Shown: positions 36,920 through 45,978, counted from the stretch's first letter. The stretch: DNA of 64,000 nt from Bacteroidota bacterium (GCA_018266555.1 JAFEAF010000012.1:49522-113521); one strand, 5' to 3'. A program made the numbers and translations. The notes: a model not told the origin generated them from the letters alone.

Positions 36920-37159
36920 ATGTTTGAAGATTACGAAAATAAAAAACGAAAGCAGATCATTTTGATGAAATCATTGCTGGACTATGGTATGGGCATCATT
37001 TTTTTGCTGGCAGGCATTTACTTTCTTTTGGGAGATCAATTAAATATTCAAATAGGCAGCAAGGCTAATTCGGGTTTTGAAAAAATATTTGGAGGCATGT
37101 GTATTGCCTATGCCGCCTGGCGCATTTACCGGGGGTATAAAAAAAATTATTTCAGATGA
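36920..37159 (+). CDS. Small membrane protein of unknown function
   Basis: 79 residues from the ATG at 36920 (MFEDYENKKRKQIILMKSLLDYG); TTG codons at 36896 and 36905 are alternative starts. One clear helix (GMGIIFLLAGIYFLLG), then a second weaker hydrophobic stretch (GGMCIAYAAWRIYRGY), with a basic C-terminus. It sits between TonB and the PstS-like gene and overlaps the latter by 4 bases, so it is likely part of that group. Confidence 0.7.
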   Translation: MFEDYENKKRKQIILMKSLLDYGMGIIFLLAGIYFLLGDQLNIQIGSKANSGFEKIFGGMCIAYAAWRIYRGYKKNYFR

Positions 37160-38097
37160 AACAGATTAGTATTCGAAAGGTTTGGATTCAGTTTTTTTTG
37201 TTACTGTTCCTGTTTCAATGGTTAATAGGGTGCGAGTCGTATGATGAACAACAGGCAAAGTTGAAAGATACACCGGATCGGGGCACCATATACGTTAGTG
37301 CCGACGAATCATTCAAACCGATTATTGATTCGGAGGTACAGGTTTATGAATCCCAGCACCCGGATGCAAAGATCATTGTGACTTATAAACCAGAAGCGGA
37401 ATGCCTGAAAGATTTTGCTGTTGACAGTGTTCGCATGATCATTGCTACACGGGGTTTTAGCAAACAGGAAGAAAATTTCATGGTGGATTCCATGAAAGTA
37501 GCCCCGGAAAAAATGGTAGTAGCATTTGATGCCATAGCTGTAATCGTTAATCCAAAAGCACCGGATTCACTTTTTACTATGGATGACATCAGGCAAATTT
37601 TAACAGGAAGGTATAAGAAAGATTTGTTACCGGTATTTGATAATACAAAAGAAACCAGCACAATCAGATTTATCATTGATTCGGTTTTACATGGTCAGCC
37701 ATTGACACCCAAAGCGGTAGCAGCAAAATCAAGCCCTGGTGTTATTGATTATATTTCAAAGAATGCCAACGCTATTGGCTTTATAGGCGTCAGTTGGGTA
37801 GGAGATAAGGATGATACGATGCAGGTCAGTTTCTTAAAAAAAGTTAAAATGGCTCAATTGGAAAGTATGGATATTAAGGGAAACTACATCTTACCAGTGC
37901 AGGCAAACATATACCTGCGTAGATATCCGATGATCCGGGATGTTACATATATATTAAAAGAGAATTATAGGGGAGGACTTGGACATGGATTTGCAAACTT
38001 TTTAAGTGGAGAAAAAGGGCAATTGATTTTCAAACGGGCCTACCTGGTTCCGGCACAGCAGGATTTTCGGATACGACCAATCCGTTTGAACGAGTAA
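37156..38097 (+). CDS. PstS-like substrate-binding lipoprotein
   Basis: 313 residues. The signal peptide ends in the lipobox LIGC (Cys26). The body is a PstS/PBP-type domain: TIYVSADESFKPIIDSEVQVYE, VIVNPKAPDSLFTMDDIRQILTGRY, NANAIGFIGVSW, and a C-terminal FANFLSGEKGQLIFKRAYLVPAQ. A phosphate transporter is not encoded nearby; Bacteroidota often pair such proteins with TonB/ExbBD, so phosphate or anion sensing for the energised envelope is an inference. Confidence 0.85.
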   Translation: MKQISIRKVWIQFFLLLFLFQWLIGCESYDEQQAKLKDTPDRGTIYVSADESFKPIIDSEVQVYESQHPDAKIIVTYKPEAECLKDFAVDSVRMIIATRGFSKQEENFMVDSMKVAPEKMVVAFDAIAVIVNPKAPDSLFTMDDIRQILTGRYKKDLLPVFDNTKETSTIRFIIDSVLHGQPLTPKAVAAKSSPGVIDYISKNANAIGFIGVSWVGDKDDTMQVSFLKKVKMAQLESMDIKGNYILPVQANIYLRRYPMIRDVTYILKENYRGGLGHGFANFLSGEKGQLIFKRAYLVPAQQDFRIRPIRLNE

Positions 38098-38139
38098 ACA
38101 AAACAGTTATATTTACATTCATTAAAAGTGAGATAAAAC

Positions 38140-39861
38140 ATGAAGAAAATTCTAATTTACTGGTTAAGTGTAGTAATGTTTTTTACCGGCAGTTTGTATG
38201 CTCAAACTATACCGGATGGGATTAAATTTTTGTATGAAGACAGAGATCAAAGTGCTAAAGCAGTATTTGATAAATTATTAGCTGTAAATCCTAATAATAT
38301 AGAAGCCACATATTGGTTAGGTCAAGCTTACATTGCCATGAATGATGTACCCGCTGCCCGCCAACTGTATGAAAAGGCATTGGCTGCAAGCGCAAATGCT
38401 CCTTTAGTAATTGTTGGAATGGGCCATGTTGAATTATTGGAAAATAAAACAGCGGATGCCCGCCAGCGATTTGAAACAGCAATAACCATGACTCATACTA
38501 AAAAAGGAGATGACCCTGACATTCTCAATGCAATTGGACGGGCAAATGTGGATGCAAAAGCAGGAGATCTGGCGTATGCTATTGAGAAACTCGAAGCGGC
38601 CGTTCAAAGAAATTCTAAGAATCCTGATATATTTCTTAATCTTGGTAATGCATATCGCAAAGCAAGGCCCGGTGAAAATGGTGGACAAGCATATTTGAAT
38701 TATAAAAAAGCTCTTGATATTGATCCTAATTTTGCCATCGCCTATTATCGTATTGCCAAATTATTTGAAACGCAGCAAAACTGGGAATTGTTTGTAGAAA
38801 ACCTGAATCAGGCAGTGGCAAAAGATCAGGGTTTTGGTCCGGCTTATTATGATTTGTATTATTATTACCTCTTAAAAGTAGATCCGGCTACCGGTAAAAT
38901 TGATTTTGACAAAGCAGATGACTATGCAAAAAAATATATTGCCAATACTGACCCTGATGTACAAAACGAATACCTGAGGGCACAAACCTTATGGGCGCAA
39001 AAAAATTATAGTGAAGCCATTAATGTAGCACAAGGCATAATCAGCAAAGCAGGTGACAAAACATTGCCCCGTACTTATAAATTACTTGCCTATTCTTATA
39101 TTGGGAAAGGGGATACAGTGCAGGCTAAAACTTACATAGACCAATATTTTGCAAAACAAGATAAAGACCAGATTGTCCCCCCCGATTATTTATTGAAAGC
39201 CGATATTTATTCGGGAATTCCGGGCGTAAATCCGAATGACGTTGTAAAAACATTTTTTGATGCGGTTAATGCGGATACATTATTACAAAACAAAATTGAA
39301 CTTCTAAAAAAAGGCGCTGCTTTATTCAAGGCTAAAAAGCTTTATGAACAGGAAGCTCAGATGGAGCAAATGATTGTTAATATCAAACCGAATCCAACCC
39401 TTTTTGATATGTTTAATGCCGGACTGTCTTATTATTTAGCTGGTATGTATGATACTTCAAGAAATGTGTTTTTAAAAATACAAAATAAATTTCCTGACGA
39501 AATATATGGATATGAAATGGCCTGGAATAATAGCCGGATAATAGATTCTACAAAAAAAGATAGCATTGCAGTACCCGACGCTCTTAAACTTTTTGATTTC
39601 AGCCAGAAGGATACTGTTAAATACAAGAAACAATATCTCAATAGTGCAGGCTTTCTGGCCACCTATTATGCCAATGATGCCAAAGATGCGACCAAAGCAC
39701 TTGAATATATTAATAAAATGCTTACAGTAGATCCGACAAATGCAAATCTTAATGATGTAAAAACTCAATTAGAAAATTCACTTAAAAAGCAACCTCCCAA
39801 TCAAAAAAATACATCTGGTGGTGCAGCTTCCAGCCGAACTGTTACAAACGGAAATAAATAA
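38140..39861 (+). CDS. Exported tetratricopeptide repeat protein
   Basis: 573 residues. A signal peptide (MKKILIYWLSVVMFFTGSLYAQ) is followed by many TPR units, such as NNIEATYWLGQAYIAMNDVPAARQLYEKAL and PDIFLNLGNAYRKA, over residues 30-560. It is presumably periplasmic or outer-membrane, scaffolding protein complexes; the partner is unknown. It is last in the TonB-PstS group and is followed by a terminator. Confidence 0.85.
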   Translation: MKKILIYWLSVVMFFTGSLYAQTIPDGIKFLYEDRDQSAKAVFDKLLAVNPNNIEATYWLGQAYIAMNDVPAARQLYEKALAASANAPLVIVGMGHVELLENKTADARQRFETAITMTHTKKGDDPDILNAIGRANVDAKAGDLAYAIEKLEAAVQRNSKNPDIFLNLGNAYRKARPGENGGQAYLNYKKALDIDPNFAIAYYRIAKLFETQQNWELFVENLNQAVAKDQGFGPAYYDLYYYYLLKVDPATGKIDFDKADDYAKKYIANTDPDVQNEYLRAQTLWAQKNYSEAINVAQGIISKAGDKTLPRTYKLLAYSYIGKGDTVQAKTYIDQYFAKQDKDQIVPPDYLLKADIYSGIPGVNPNDVVKTFFDAVNADTLLQNKIELLKKGAALFKAKKLYEQEAQMEQMIVNIKPNPTLFDMFNAGLSYYLAGMYDTSRNVFLKIQNKFPDEIYGYEMAWNNSRIIDSTKKDSIAVPDALKLFDFSQKDTVKYKKQYLNSAGFLATYYANDAKDATKALEYINKMLTVDPTNANLNDVKTQLENSLKKQPPNQKNTSGGAASSRTVTNGNK

Positions 39862-39890
39862 TTGCATATTTTTTTGTAATACATGAATTT

Positions 39891-39926
39891 AAAATTCCCT
39901 TAGTATTTTGCTTTGGGAATTTTTTA
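39891..39926 (+). terminator. Rho-independent terminator after the TPR gene
   Basis: A 9-bp stem AAAATTCCC/GGGAATTTT (39891-39899 with 39915-39923) with a 15-base loop and six T residues. It separates the TonB-PstS-TPR group from the nuo genes. Confidence 0.7.
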
Positions 39927-39983
39927 TGATGATAAGCCGTAAATCTGAATTATATTTTCTAAGGTAATTTGATGTTACCGTCT

Positions 39984-39991
39984 TATTTTTG
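39984..39991 (+). promoter_or_regulatory. Candidate -7 element of the nuo genes
   Basis: TATTTTTG matches TAnnTTTG, 20 bases before the nuoA ATG. No -33 TTTG was seen at 19-21 bases, so the call rests on the -7 box and position. Confidence 0.45.
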
Positions 39992-40011
39992 CAAAGCAGT
40001 AATAAAAGCCT

Positions 40012-40422
40012 ATGTTTCATCTTCTTCAGGCTGGTTTGCCAAAAAATATTGTTGATGCCCAGGATGCCGGCAGCTATCTTCCAATAGGTATTCAGATTAT
40101 TTGCGCAGTTGGGTTAGTGGCTTTCCTGATGTTTGTTACTCATATTTTAGGCCCCAAAAGAAAAACTGCAGATAAACTTCAGGGTTTTACCAGTGGTATC
40201 GAGAGTCATGGCGATGCCCGCCAACCTATTGCTATAAAATATTTTTTGGTTGCAATATTATTTGTGCTGTTTGATGTGGAAGTGATATTTTTTTATCCTT
40301 ATGCTGTGAATTTTAAAGAGCTTGGATGGAGTGGGTTCTGGGCAGTATTACTCTTCGTGGGATTTTTTCTTTGTGGATTTATATATATTATTAAAAAAGG
40401 TGCATTGAAGTGGGAAGAATGA
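40012..40422 (+). CDS. nuoA: NADH-quinone oxidoreductase subunit A
   Basis: 136 residues, three membrane helices. The loop with ADKLQGFTSGIESHGDARQPI includes the conserved GIE/G motif near the quinone site, followed by FLVAILFVLFDVEVIFFYPYA. It is a small membrane subunit of complex I. It is the first gene of the nuoA-N locus. Confidence 0.96.
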   Translation: MFHLLQAGLPKNIVDAQDAGSYLPIGIQIICAVGLVAFLMFVTHILGPKRKTADKLQGFTSGIESHGDARQPIAIKYFLVAILFVLFDVEVIFFYPYAVNFKELGWSGFWAVLLFVGFFLCGFIYIIKKGALKWEE

Positions 40423-40538
40423 ATTGTTTTACAAACTGCAGATTCAGATTTATAGTTTAATATTTTTCGGTAAACAAATAGAGAAAAAATGGGTTAATAT
40501 TATAGACCGTAAATCTGAAATCTCAAATCTTAAATTGT

Positions 40539-41123
40539 ATGCCTCGTCCTGTATCATATAACATAAAAGTAAAACCACTGGATAACGACATCAGTATGGC
40601 AGAAATGCCCGATGGTCATATGGGTGAAGGTTTTTTTGCAACATCATTTAATAAGGTGATAGGATTGGCAAGAAAAAATTCTATCTGGCCTTTGCCATTT
40701 GCCACTTCTTGTTGTGGTATTGAGTTTATGGCTACAATGGGATCACATTATGACTTAGGCAGGTTTGGCGCAGAACGGGTAGGGTTTTCCCCCCGCCAGT
40801 GCGATTTGCTGATGGTGATGGGTACTATTGCAAAAAAAATGGGGCCAATTGTAAAACAAGTGTATTTGCAAATGGCAGAACCTAGGTGGGTGATTGCCGT
40901 CGGGGCCTGTGCCAGTAGTGGAGGAATTTTTGATACTTATAGCGTTTTGCAGGGGATTGACCAGATAGTTCCTGTGGATGTTTATGTTCCGGGTTGTGCC
41001 CCAAGACCTGAGGCAATATTGGATGGATTCATGAGAATTCAGGACTTGGTAGGCAAAGAAAACTTAAGAAGGAGAAACAGTGAACGGTACAAACAATTGT
41101 TGGAAAGTTATGGTATTCAGTGA
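40539..41123 (+). CDS. nuoB: NADH-quinone oxidoreductase subunit B
   Basis: 194 residues. Ligands of cluster N2 are visible: PFATSCCGIEFMAT, the GACASSGGIFDTYSV segment and VPGCAPRPEAIL. It passes electrons to quinone at the junction of the peripheral and membrane arms. A 116-base gap with short repeats precedes it. Confidence 0.97.
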   Translation: MPRPVSYNIKVKPLDNDISMAEMPDGHMGEGFFATSFNKVIGLARKNSIWPLPFATSCCGIEFMATMGSHYDLGRFGAERVGFSPRQCDLLMVMGTIAKKMGPIVKQVYLQMAEPRWVIAVGACASSGGIFDTYSVLQGIDQIVPVDVYVPGCAPRPEAILDGFMRIQDLVGKENLRRRNSERYKQLLESYGIQ

Positions 41124-41130
41124 TGGACTC

Positions 41131-41166
41131 ATTGTTTGATGTTAATTGAGTTACACATCAAACAAT
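41131..41166. repeat. Inverted repeat in the nuoB-nuoC spacer
   Basis: ATTGTTTGATGT (41131-41142) and its exact complement (41155-41166) can form a 12-bp stem with a 12-base loop. It lies between nuoB and nuoC and lacks a T-run, so it is more likely an RNA-processing or stability element than a terminator. Confidence 0.6.
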
Positions 41167-41168
41167 TG

Positions 41169-41183
41169 AACAATCAAACAATT
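41169..41183. repeat. 15-base repeat shared with the nuoE upstream region
   Basis: AACAATCAAACAATT occurs just before nuoC, and its exact complement AATTGTTTGATTGTT occurs at 43036-43050 just before nuoE. The two copies are inverted relative to each other. Confidence 0.6.
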
Positions 41184-41188
41184 TTAAA

Positions 41189-41692
41189 ATGTTGACAAAC
41201 GATTTAGTAAAACAAAAGCTCATCGGAAAATTTCCTAAGGAGGTTACAAATTTTGGAGAACCTTATGGAATGCTCACCTTTGAAGCACCAAAAGAACTGA
41301 ATCTTAAAGTGCTCAATTTTTTATACGATGATGAATTACTAAAATTCCGTTTTCTTACTGACCTCTGTGCCGTACATTATCCCGATCAAAAAGGCAGAGA
41401 ACTGGCAGTTGTATATCATTTGCACAATTTGCAGGATAACATCCGGGTTTGTTTCAAAGTATTAACTGATATTAATCAACCGGATATTTATACGGCAACA
41501 GGGTTATTTTCTTCAGCGAACTGGATGGAAAGAGAAACTTATGATTTTTTTGGGGTGAATTTTGTTGGACATCCGAACCTGAAGCGAATCCTGAATGTGG
41601 ATGAAATGGATTATTTTCCATTGAGAAAAGAATATCCACTGGAAGATCAGGTAAGAATTGATAAAGATGATCAGATGTTTGGAAGAGGATGA
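41189..41692 (+). CDS. nuoC: NADH-quinone oxidoreductase subunit C
   Basis: 167 residues, separate from nuoD (fused in E. coli). FRFLTDLCAVHYPDQ, NWMERETYDFFGVNFVGHPNLKRIL and PLRKEYPLEDQ identify NuoC of the peripheral arm. Confidence 0.95.
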   Translation: MLTNDLVKQKLIGKFPKEVTNFGEPYGMLTFEAPKELNLKVLNFLYDDELLKFRFLTDLCAVHYPDQKGRELAVVYHLHNLQDNIRVCFKVLTDINQPDIYTATGLFSSANWMERETYDFFGVNFVGHPNLKRILNVDEMDYFPLRKEYPLEDQVRIDKDDQMFGRG

Positions 41693-41780
41693 TGAGTGCA
41701 AGTGTAAACTTGTCAATTTGAAAACCAGGAATTAAAGAGATAACCATTCGTTTTTATAAAGCTCTATTAGCGGTTGGAAT

Positions 41781-43004
41781 ATGACAGAACATCACATAAA
41801 ATTACCGGACGGAAGTATTGAAAAAACAACTACCACCTTGAACCTGGGGCCTACACACCCCGCCACGCATGGTGTGTTTCAGAATATATTGGAGTTGGAT
41901 GGTGAGCGAATTGTATCTGCAGAACAAACAGTAGGATATATTCACAGGGCTTTTGAAAAAATAGCTGAACGTCGCCCGCTTTATCAAATTACCCCGCTTA
42001 CCGATAGATTGAATTACTGTTCCGCACCCATTAATAATCTGGGATGGCATCTAACTTGCGAAAAATTATTAGGTATCAAAACACCGAAGCGAGTTGATTA
42101 TTTGAGGGTGATCATTATGGAATTGGCAAGAATATCTGATCATCTGATTTGTAATTCTATCGTTGGAGTGGATGCAGGCGCCTACACCGGGTTTTTATAT
42201 GTGATGCAATACCGTGAATTGATCTATGAAATATATGAAGAGATTTGCGGTGCCCGTTTGACAACCAATATTGGAAGAATTGGCGGGTTTGAAAGAAATT
42301 TCAATGATATCGTATTTCAGAAATTGGAAAAATTTCTCAGGGAATATCCGGGCGTTTTAAAAGAATTTCAAAACTTATTTGAGCGGAATCGCATTTTCAT
42401 GGAACGGACGATGGGAACAGGAGCCATCAGTGCAGAAAGGGCATTGAATTACGGGTTTACCGGGCCCAATCTTCGTGCTGCCGGTGTAGATTATGATGTA
42501 AGAATACAAACACCTTATAGTAGTTATGAAGATTTTGATTTTATTATACCCATAGGAACTACCGGGGATAATTATGATCGCTGGCTGGTTCGTAACCAGG
42601 AAATGTGGCAAAGCCTGCGCCTTATTGAACAGGCATATCAAAAAGTTCAGGAATTCAAAGGGGCTGAAGCTGAAGTGTACCATGCAGATGTACCGGAATA
42701 TTATTTACCTCCGAAAGAAGATGTGTACACCAAGATGGAAGCAATGATCTGGCATTTTAAAATAGTTTATGGTGAAGTGAACATGCCAGCGGGTGAAGTG
42801 TATTTTTCCGTGGAAGGAGCTAATGGGGAACTTGGTTTTTATCTGATCAGTGATGGTGGCAGAGCCCCGTACCGCCTGCATTTCCGGCGGCCATGCTTTA
42901 TTTATTACCAGGCATATGAAGAATTGACAAAAGGAAGTATGTTGAGCGATGCAATAATTACAATGAGTAGTCTGAATTTGATAGCAGGAGAAATGGATGC
43001 ATAA
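41781..43004 (+). CDS. nuoD: NADH-quinone oxidoreductase subunit D
   Basis: 407 residues. LNLGPTHPATHGVFQNILELDGE near the N-terminus, GYIHRAFEKIAERRPLYQ and the C-terminal DAIITMSSLNLIAGEMDA are NuoD features. It forms the quinone-binding pocket with NuoB. Confidence 0.97.
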   Translation: MTEHHIKLPDGSIEKTTTTLNLGPTHPATHGVFQNILELDGERIVSAEQTVGYIHRAFEKIAERRPLYQITPLTDRLNYCSAPINNLGWHLTCEKLLGIKTPKRVDYLRVIIMELARISDHLICNSIVGVDAGAYTGFLYVMQYRELIYEIYEEICGARLTTNIGRIGGFERNFNDIVFQKLEKFLREYPGVLKEFQNLFERNRIFMERTMGTGAISAERALNYGFTGPNLRAAGVDYDVRIQTPYSSYEDFDFIIPIGTTGDNYDRWLVRNQEMWQSLRLIEQAYQKVQEFKGAEAEVYHADVPEYYLPPKEDVYTKMEAMIWHFKIVYGEVNMPAGEVYFSVEGANGELGFYLISDGGRAPYRLHFRRPCFIYYQAYEELTKGSMLSDAIITMSSLNLIAGEMDA

Positions 43005-43035
43005 ATAACCATCAAACCATCATTAAAGATGGTTA

Positions 43036-43050
43036 AATTGTTTGATTGTT
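43036..43050. repeat. Copy of the nuoC-upstream 15-base repeat, inverted
   Basis: AATTGTTTGATTGTT ends immediately before the nuoE ATG at 43051 and is the exact complement of 41169-41183. Confidence 0.6.
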
Positions 43051-43551
43051 ATGATAAAATTTTCAGAACAGAAATTAAAAGAGATTGAGCAAATCATTTC
43101 TCATTATCCGGAAGGAAAACAGAAAAGTGCTCTTCTTCCCGTGTTACATATAGCACAACAGGAATTTGGCGGATGGCTGAGTGTGGAAACCATGGATTAT
43201 GTAGCCACAGTTTTAAATCTTTTGCCTATCGAAGTGTATGAAGTAGCTACCTTTTACAGTATGTATAACCTGAAACCTGTGGGCAGGTATATTTTTGAAG
43301 TGTGCCAAACAGGGCCATGCATTACTAAGGGCAGTGATAATATTATTAAATATATTGAAGAAAAATTGGGAATAAAACCCGGTGAAACCACCGCCGACGG
43401 ATTATTTACTTTGAAAACGGTGGAATGTCTTGGCGCATGTGGATATGCACCCATGATGCAGTTGGGAAAATCATACCGGGAACATTTGACCAAAGAAAAA
43501 GTGAATGCTATCATTGAAGAATGCAGGATGAATGCAGAAAAGAATAATTAG
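43051..43551 (+). CDS. nuoE: NADH-quinone oxidoreductase subunit E
   Basis: 166 residues from the ATG at 43051; the frame opens at a TTG at 43042, but the ATG is preferred. Thioredoxin-like [2Fe-2S] protein with ligands in CQTGPCITKGSDNI and CLGACGYAPM. It holds cluster N1a of the NADH-dehydrogenase module. It is followed after 4 bases by a non-nuo gene. Confidence 0.95.
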   Translation: MIKFSEQKLKEIEQIISHYPEGKQKSALLPVLHIAQQEFGGWLSVETMDYVATVLNLLPIEVYEVATFYSMYNLKPVGRYIFEVCQTGPCITKGSDNIIKYIEEKLGIKPGETTADGLFTLKTVECLGACGYAPMMQLGKSYREHLTKEKVNAIIEECRMNAEKNN

Positions 43552-43555
43552 AAGT

Positions 43556-43990
43556 ATGAAAAGCACATTTCTTATTTTTCTTTTATTAACAGGTGTGTAT
43601 GTACAGGCGCAAAACAAGGAGGAAAAGGAACTGATTGCAAGAACCTATTTGTTAAGCCATACTGTTTTTGGTTCTAAAGATAGTTTAACGATGGAAGATA
43701 TTTTTGCAACAACAGTCAGTTATGGACATTCACATGGTAAGGTACAAAACAGGAAAGAAGCGATTGATGGCGTTTGTCATAATCAATCCACTTATTCAGA
43801 TACTTCCGTAAGTAATGTTTCAGTGGTTTGGGTTAATAATAACACTGCAATTGTCAGGCATTTATTCAAAGCAACGGAACTTACAAAAGATGGGAGGATG
43901 GTACCTTTGAATTTTGCAATGCTGCTTGTTTGGGTAAAGGAAAGTGGAAAATGGAAATTATGTGGAAGACAAGCCGTGAGTTTGCAATGA
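43556..43990 (+). CDS. Exported NTF2-like (DUF4440/SnoaL-type) protein inside the nuo locus
   Basis: 144 residues from the ATG at 43556 (the frame is open to 43532). It has a signal peptide (MKSTFLIFLLLTGVYVQAQ) and an NTF2-like cone: FATTVSYGHSHGKVQNRKEAIDGV, then ESGKWKLCGRQAVSLQ. Function unknown; family members bind small ligands or act as weak enzymes. It is exported, so it cannot be a subunit of the cytoplasmic arm. It starts 4 bases after nuoE and is 168 bases from nuoF, a probable later insertion. Confidence 0.78.
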   Translation: MKSTFLIFLLLTGVYVQAQNKEEKELIARTYLLSHTVFGSKDSLTMEDIFATTVSYGHSHGKVQNRKEAIDGVCHNQSTYSDTSVSNVSVVWVNNNTAIVRHLFKATELTKDGRMVPLNFAMLLVWVKESGKWKLCGRQAVSLQ

Positions 43991-44158
43991 GTTTATTTTT
44001 AAAATGAAACTTTTTGTGATGATCGGATTGAAAAAGGTTTAGTGAATTTAGTAGCCTTGGAATTTTGATTACATTAAATTATAGAAAATTAAAATATACA
44101 AAGAAGATATAAATAGAGGAGAACCTGTTTTTTCAAAACTCCCCGAAATGATGATACA

Positions 44159-45511
44159 ATGGCAAGAAAATTATTATTAGACAAAATTGGGATTGAAGGC
44201 ATTCGCTACTATGATGTGTACCGGAAAAATGGGGGTTATGCATCAGTGGAAAAAGTATTGAAGACTATGAGTCCTGATGATGTGACGAAAGAAGTGAAGA
44301 AAAGCGGATTGAGGGGAAGAGGTGGTGCCGGTTTCCCAACCGGGTTGAAATGGAGCTTTTTGGCAAAACCCGCAGGCGTTCCCCGATACCTGGTCTGCAA
44401 TGCAGATGAATCAGAACCGGGGACTTTTAAGGATAGATTTTTGATGGAGTTCATTCCCCACCTGCTGATTGAGGGATTAATCGTTTCGTCTTATGCTACA
44501 GGTAGCAACCGCACCTATATTTATATACGTGGTGAATTCGGATGGATAGTTGAAATTTTGGAACAAGCTATTGCAGAAGCTAATAATAATGGCTGGTTAG
44601 GAAAAAATATTTTAGGAAGTGGATTCGATTGTGAGATATTTGTTCATCCCGGTGCCGGTGCTTATATCTGCGGAGAAGAAACTGCATTGCTCGAATCCCT
44701 GGAAGGGAAAAGAGGTAACCCAAGAATCAAACCACCATTTCCGGCAGTGAAAGGATTATATGGTTGCCCAACTGTGGTGAATAATGTAGAAACTTTAGCT
44801 ACGGTTGTCCCGATTATCAGCATGGGCGGCGATGAATATGCAAAGATTGGTATCGGGAAGTCTGCAGGAACTAAATTGATTTCTGCTTGTGGTAATATTA
44901 ATAAACCCGGCGTGTATGAAATTGAAATGAATATTTCAGTGGAAGAGTTTCTTTACAGTGATGAATATTGCGGTGGTATTGCCAATGGCAAAAGATTGAA
45001 AGCTTGTGTACCCGGAGGGTCATCAGTTCCAATCCTGCCTGCAAATCTTTTATTGAAGACTGCAAAAGGCGAAACCAGGATGATGACCTATGAAAGTTTA
45101 TCTGATGGAGGATTCCAGACGGGCAGTATGCTGGGAAGTGGTGGCTTTATTGTTTATGATGAAGATCAGTGTATCGTTCGCAATACTTATTCATTTGCCC
45201 GTTTTTACAGGCATGAAAGCTGTGGGCAATGTTCACCTTGCAGAGAGGGCACCTTGTGGCTTACAAAAATTTTGTATGATATAGAATATGGGAAAGGCAA
45301 GATGAAGGATATTGATTTGTTGTGGCATGTTCAGGGAAATATAGAAGGAAATACAATTTGTCCGCTTGGAGATGCTGCGGCATGGCCGGTAGCTGCTGCC
45401 ATCAGGCATTTCAGGGATGAATTCGAGTGGCATATCACCAATCCGGAGGAAGCGCAGAGGAGAAATTATGGGTTGGCACATTATGCAGATACATTGCAGG
45501 CTGAGGTTTGA
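44159..45511 (+). CDS. nuoF: NADH-quinone oxidoreductase subunit F
   Basis: 450 residues. FMN and NADH site motifs GLRGRGGAGFPTGLKW and GAGAYICGEETALLESLEG, and the N3 [4Fe-4S] motif ESCGQCSPCREGT with a later Cys in NTICPLGDAA. It oxidises NADH and passes electrons to NuoE and NuoG. A 467-base gap holding a decayed gene separates it from nuoG. Confidence 0.97.
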   Translation: MARKLLLDKIGIEGIRYYDVYRKNGGYASVEKVLKTMSPDDVTKEVKKSGLRGRGGAGFPTGLKWSFLAKPAGVPRYLVCNADESEPGTFKDRFLMEFIPHLLIEGLIVSSYATGSNRTYIYIRGEFGWIVEILEQAIAEANNNGWLGKNILGSGFDCEIFVHPGAGAYICGEETALLESLEGKRGNPRIKPPFPAVKGLYGCPTVVNNVETLATVVPIISMGGDEYAKIGIGKSAGTKLISACGNINKPGVYEIEMNISVEEFLYSDEYCGGIANGKRLKACVPGGSSVPILPANLLLKTAKGETRMMTYESLSDGGFQTGSMLGSGGFIVYDEDQCIVRNTYSFARFYRHESCGQCSPCREGTLWLTKILYDIEYGKGKMKDIDLLWHVQGNIEGNTICPLGDAAAWPVAAAIRHFRDEFEWHITNPEEAQRRNYGLAHYADTLQAEV

Positions 45512-45609
45512 TTTGAAAGTTAAAAGGCATAATTCAAAAATGACCGGAAAGTAATTTGAAACTTTTGAACTGAACTGAATGAAGATGAAAACCATATAAA
45601 TTAAAACAT

Positions 45610-45939
45610 AGATGTTTTTATTTTATCAAAGGGATTATTCTCTTTGTAAAAGAATAAAAGTATGATAAAATATATAGTTCTTTGTTTGGCCAACTTATCA
45701 GGAGTTTAACTTCTATAGGCGCCAATTTAATCGAAAGGAAGGCCGGAAGCTCGAAGAAAGATTGGAGAAAATTTCTGAAAATCGCCTTCAAGTCGGCAAA
45801 CGAAATAAAATTTCGGCTTTGTTTGATCAGAGATTCGATAGAAGTAGATTGAAATAAAATTACGGGCTTGTTAAGAGAAGCAGTGGAGATTGCAAATATC
45901 ATTGCTAAAATAATTATTAACTCTAACAAGGACGAATAA
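45610..45939 (+). pseudogene. Decayed four-helix-bundle (23S rRNA IVS-like) protein between nuoF and nuoG
   Basis: In plus frame 1 (from about 45610), codons spell LIRSLTSIGANLIERKAG (from 45694), then SSKKDWRKFLKIAFKSANEI, RLCLIRDSIEVD and, after a TGA stop at 45850, LLREAVEIANIIAKIII to a TAA at 45937. This matches the four-helix-bundle family (LLRSGTSIGANI, SSKKDF-type, LLRDS, then a final helix). A TAA at 45655 also interrupts the N-terminal part and no start is intact. It is a dead insertion. The rest of the 45512-45978 gap shows no other feature. Confidence 0.7.
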
Positions 45940-45978
45940 TATTTTTGATTTTTAAATTTTGACTTTTGAATTTGCAAA

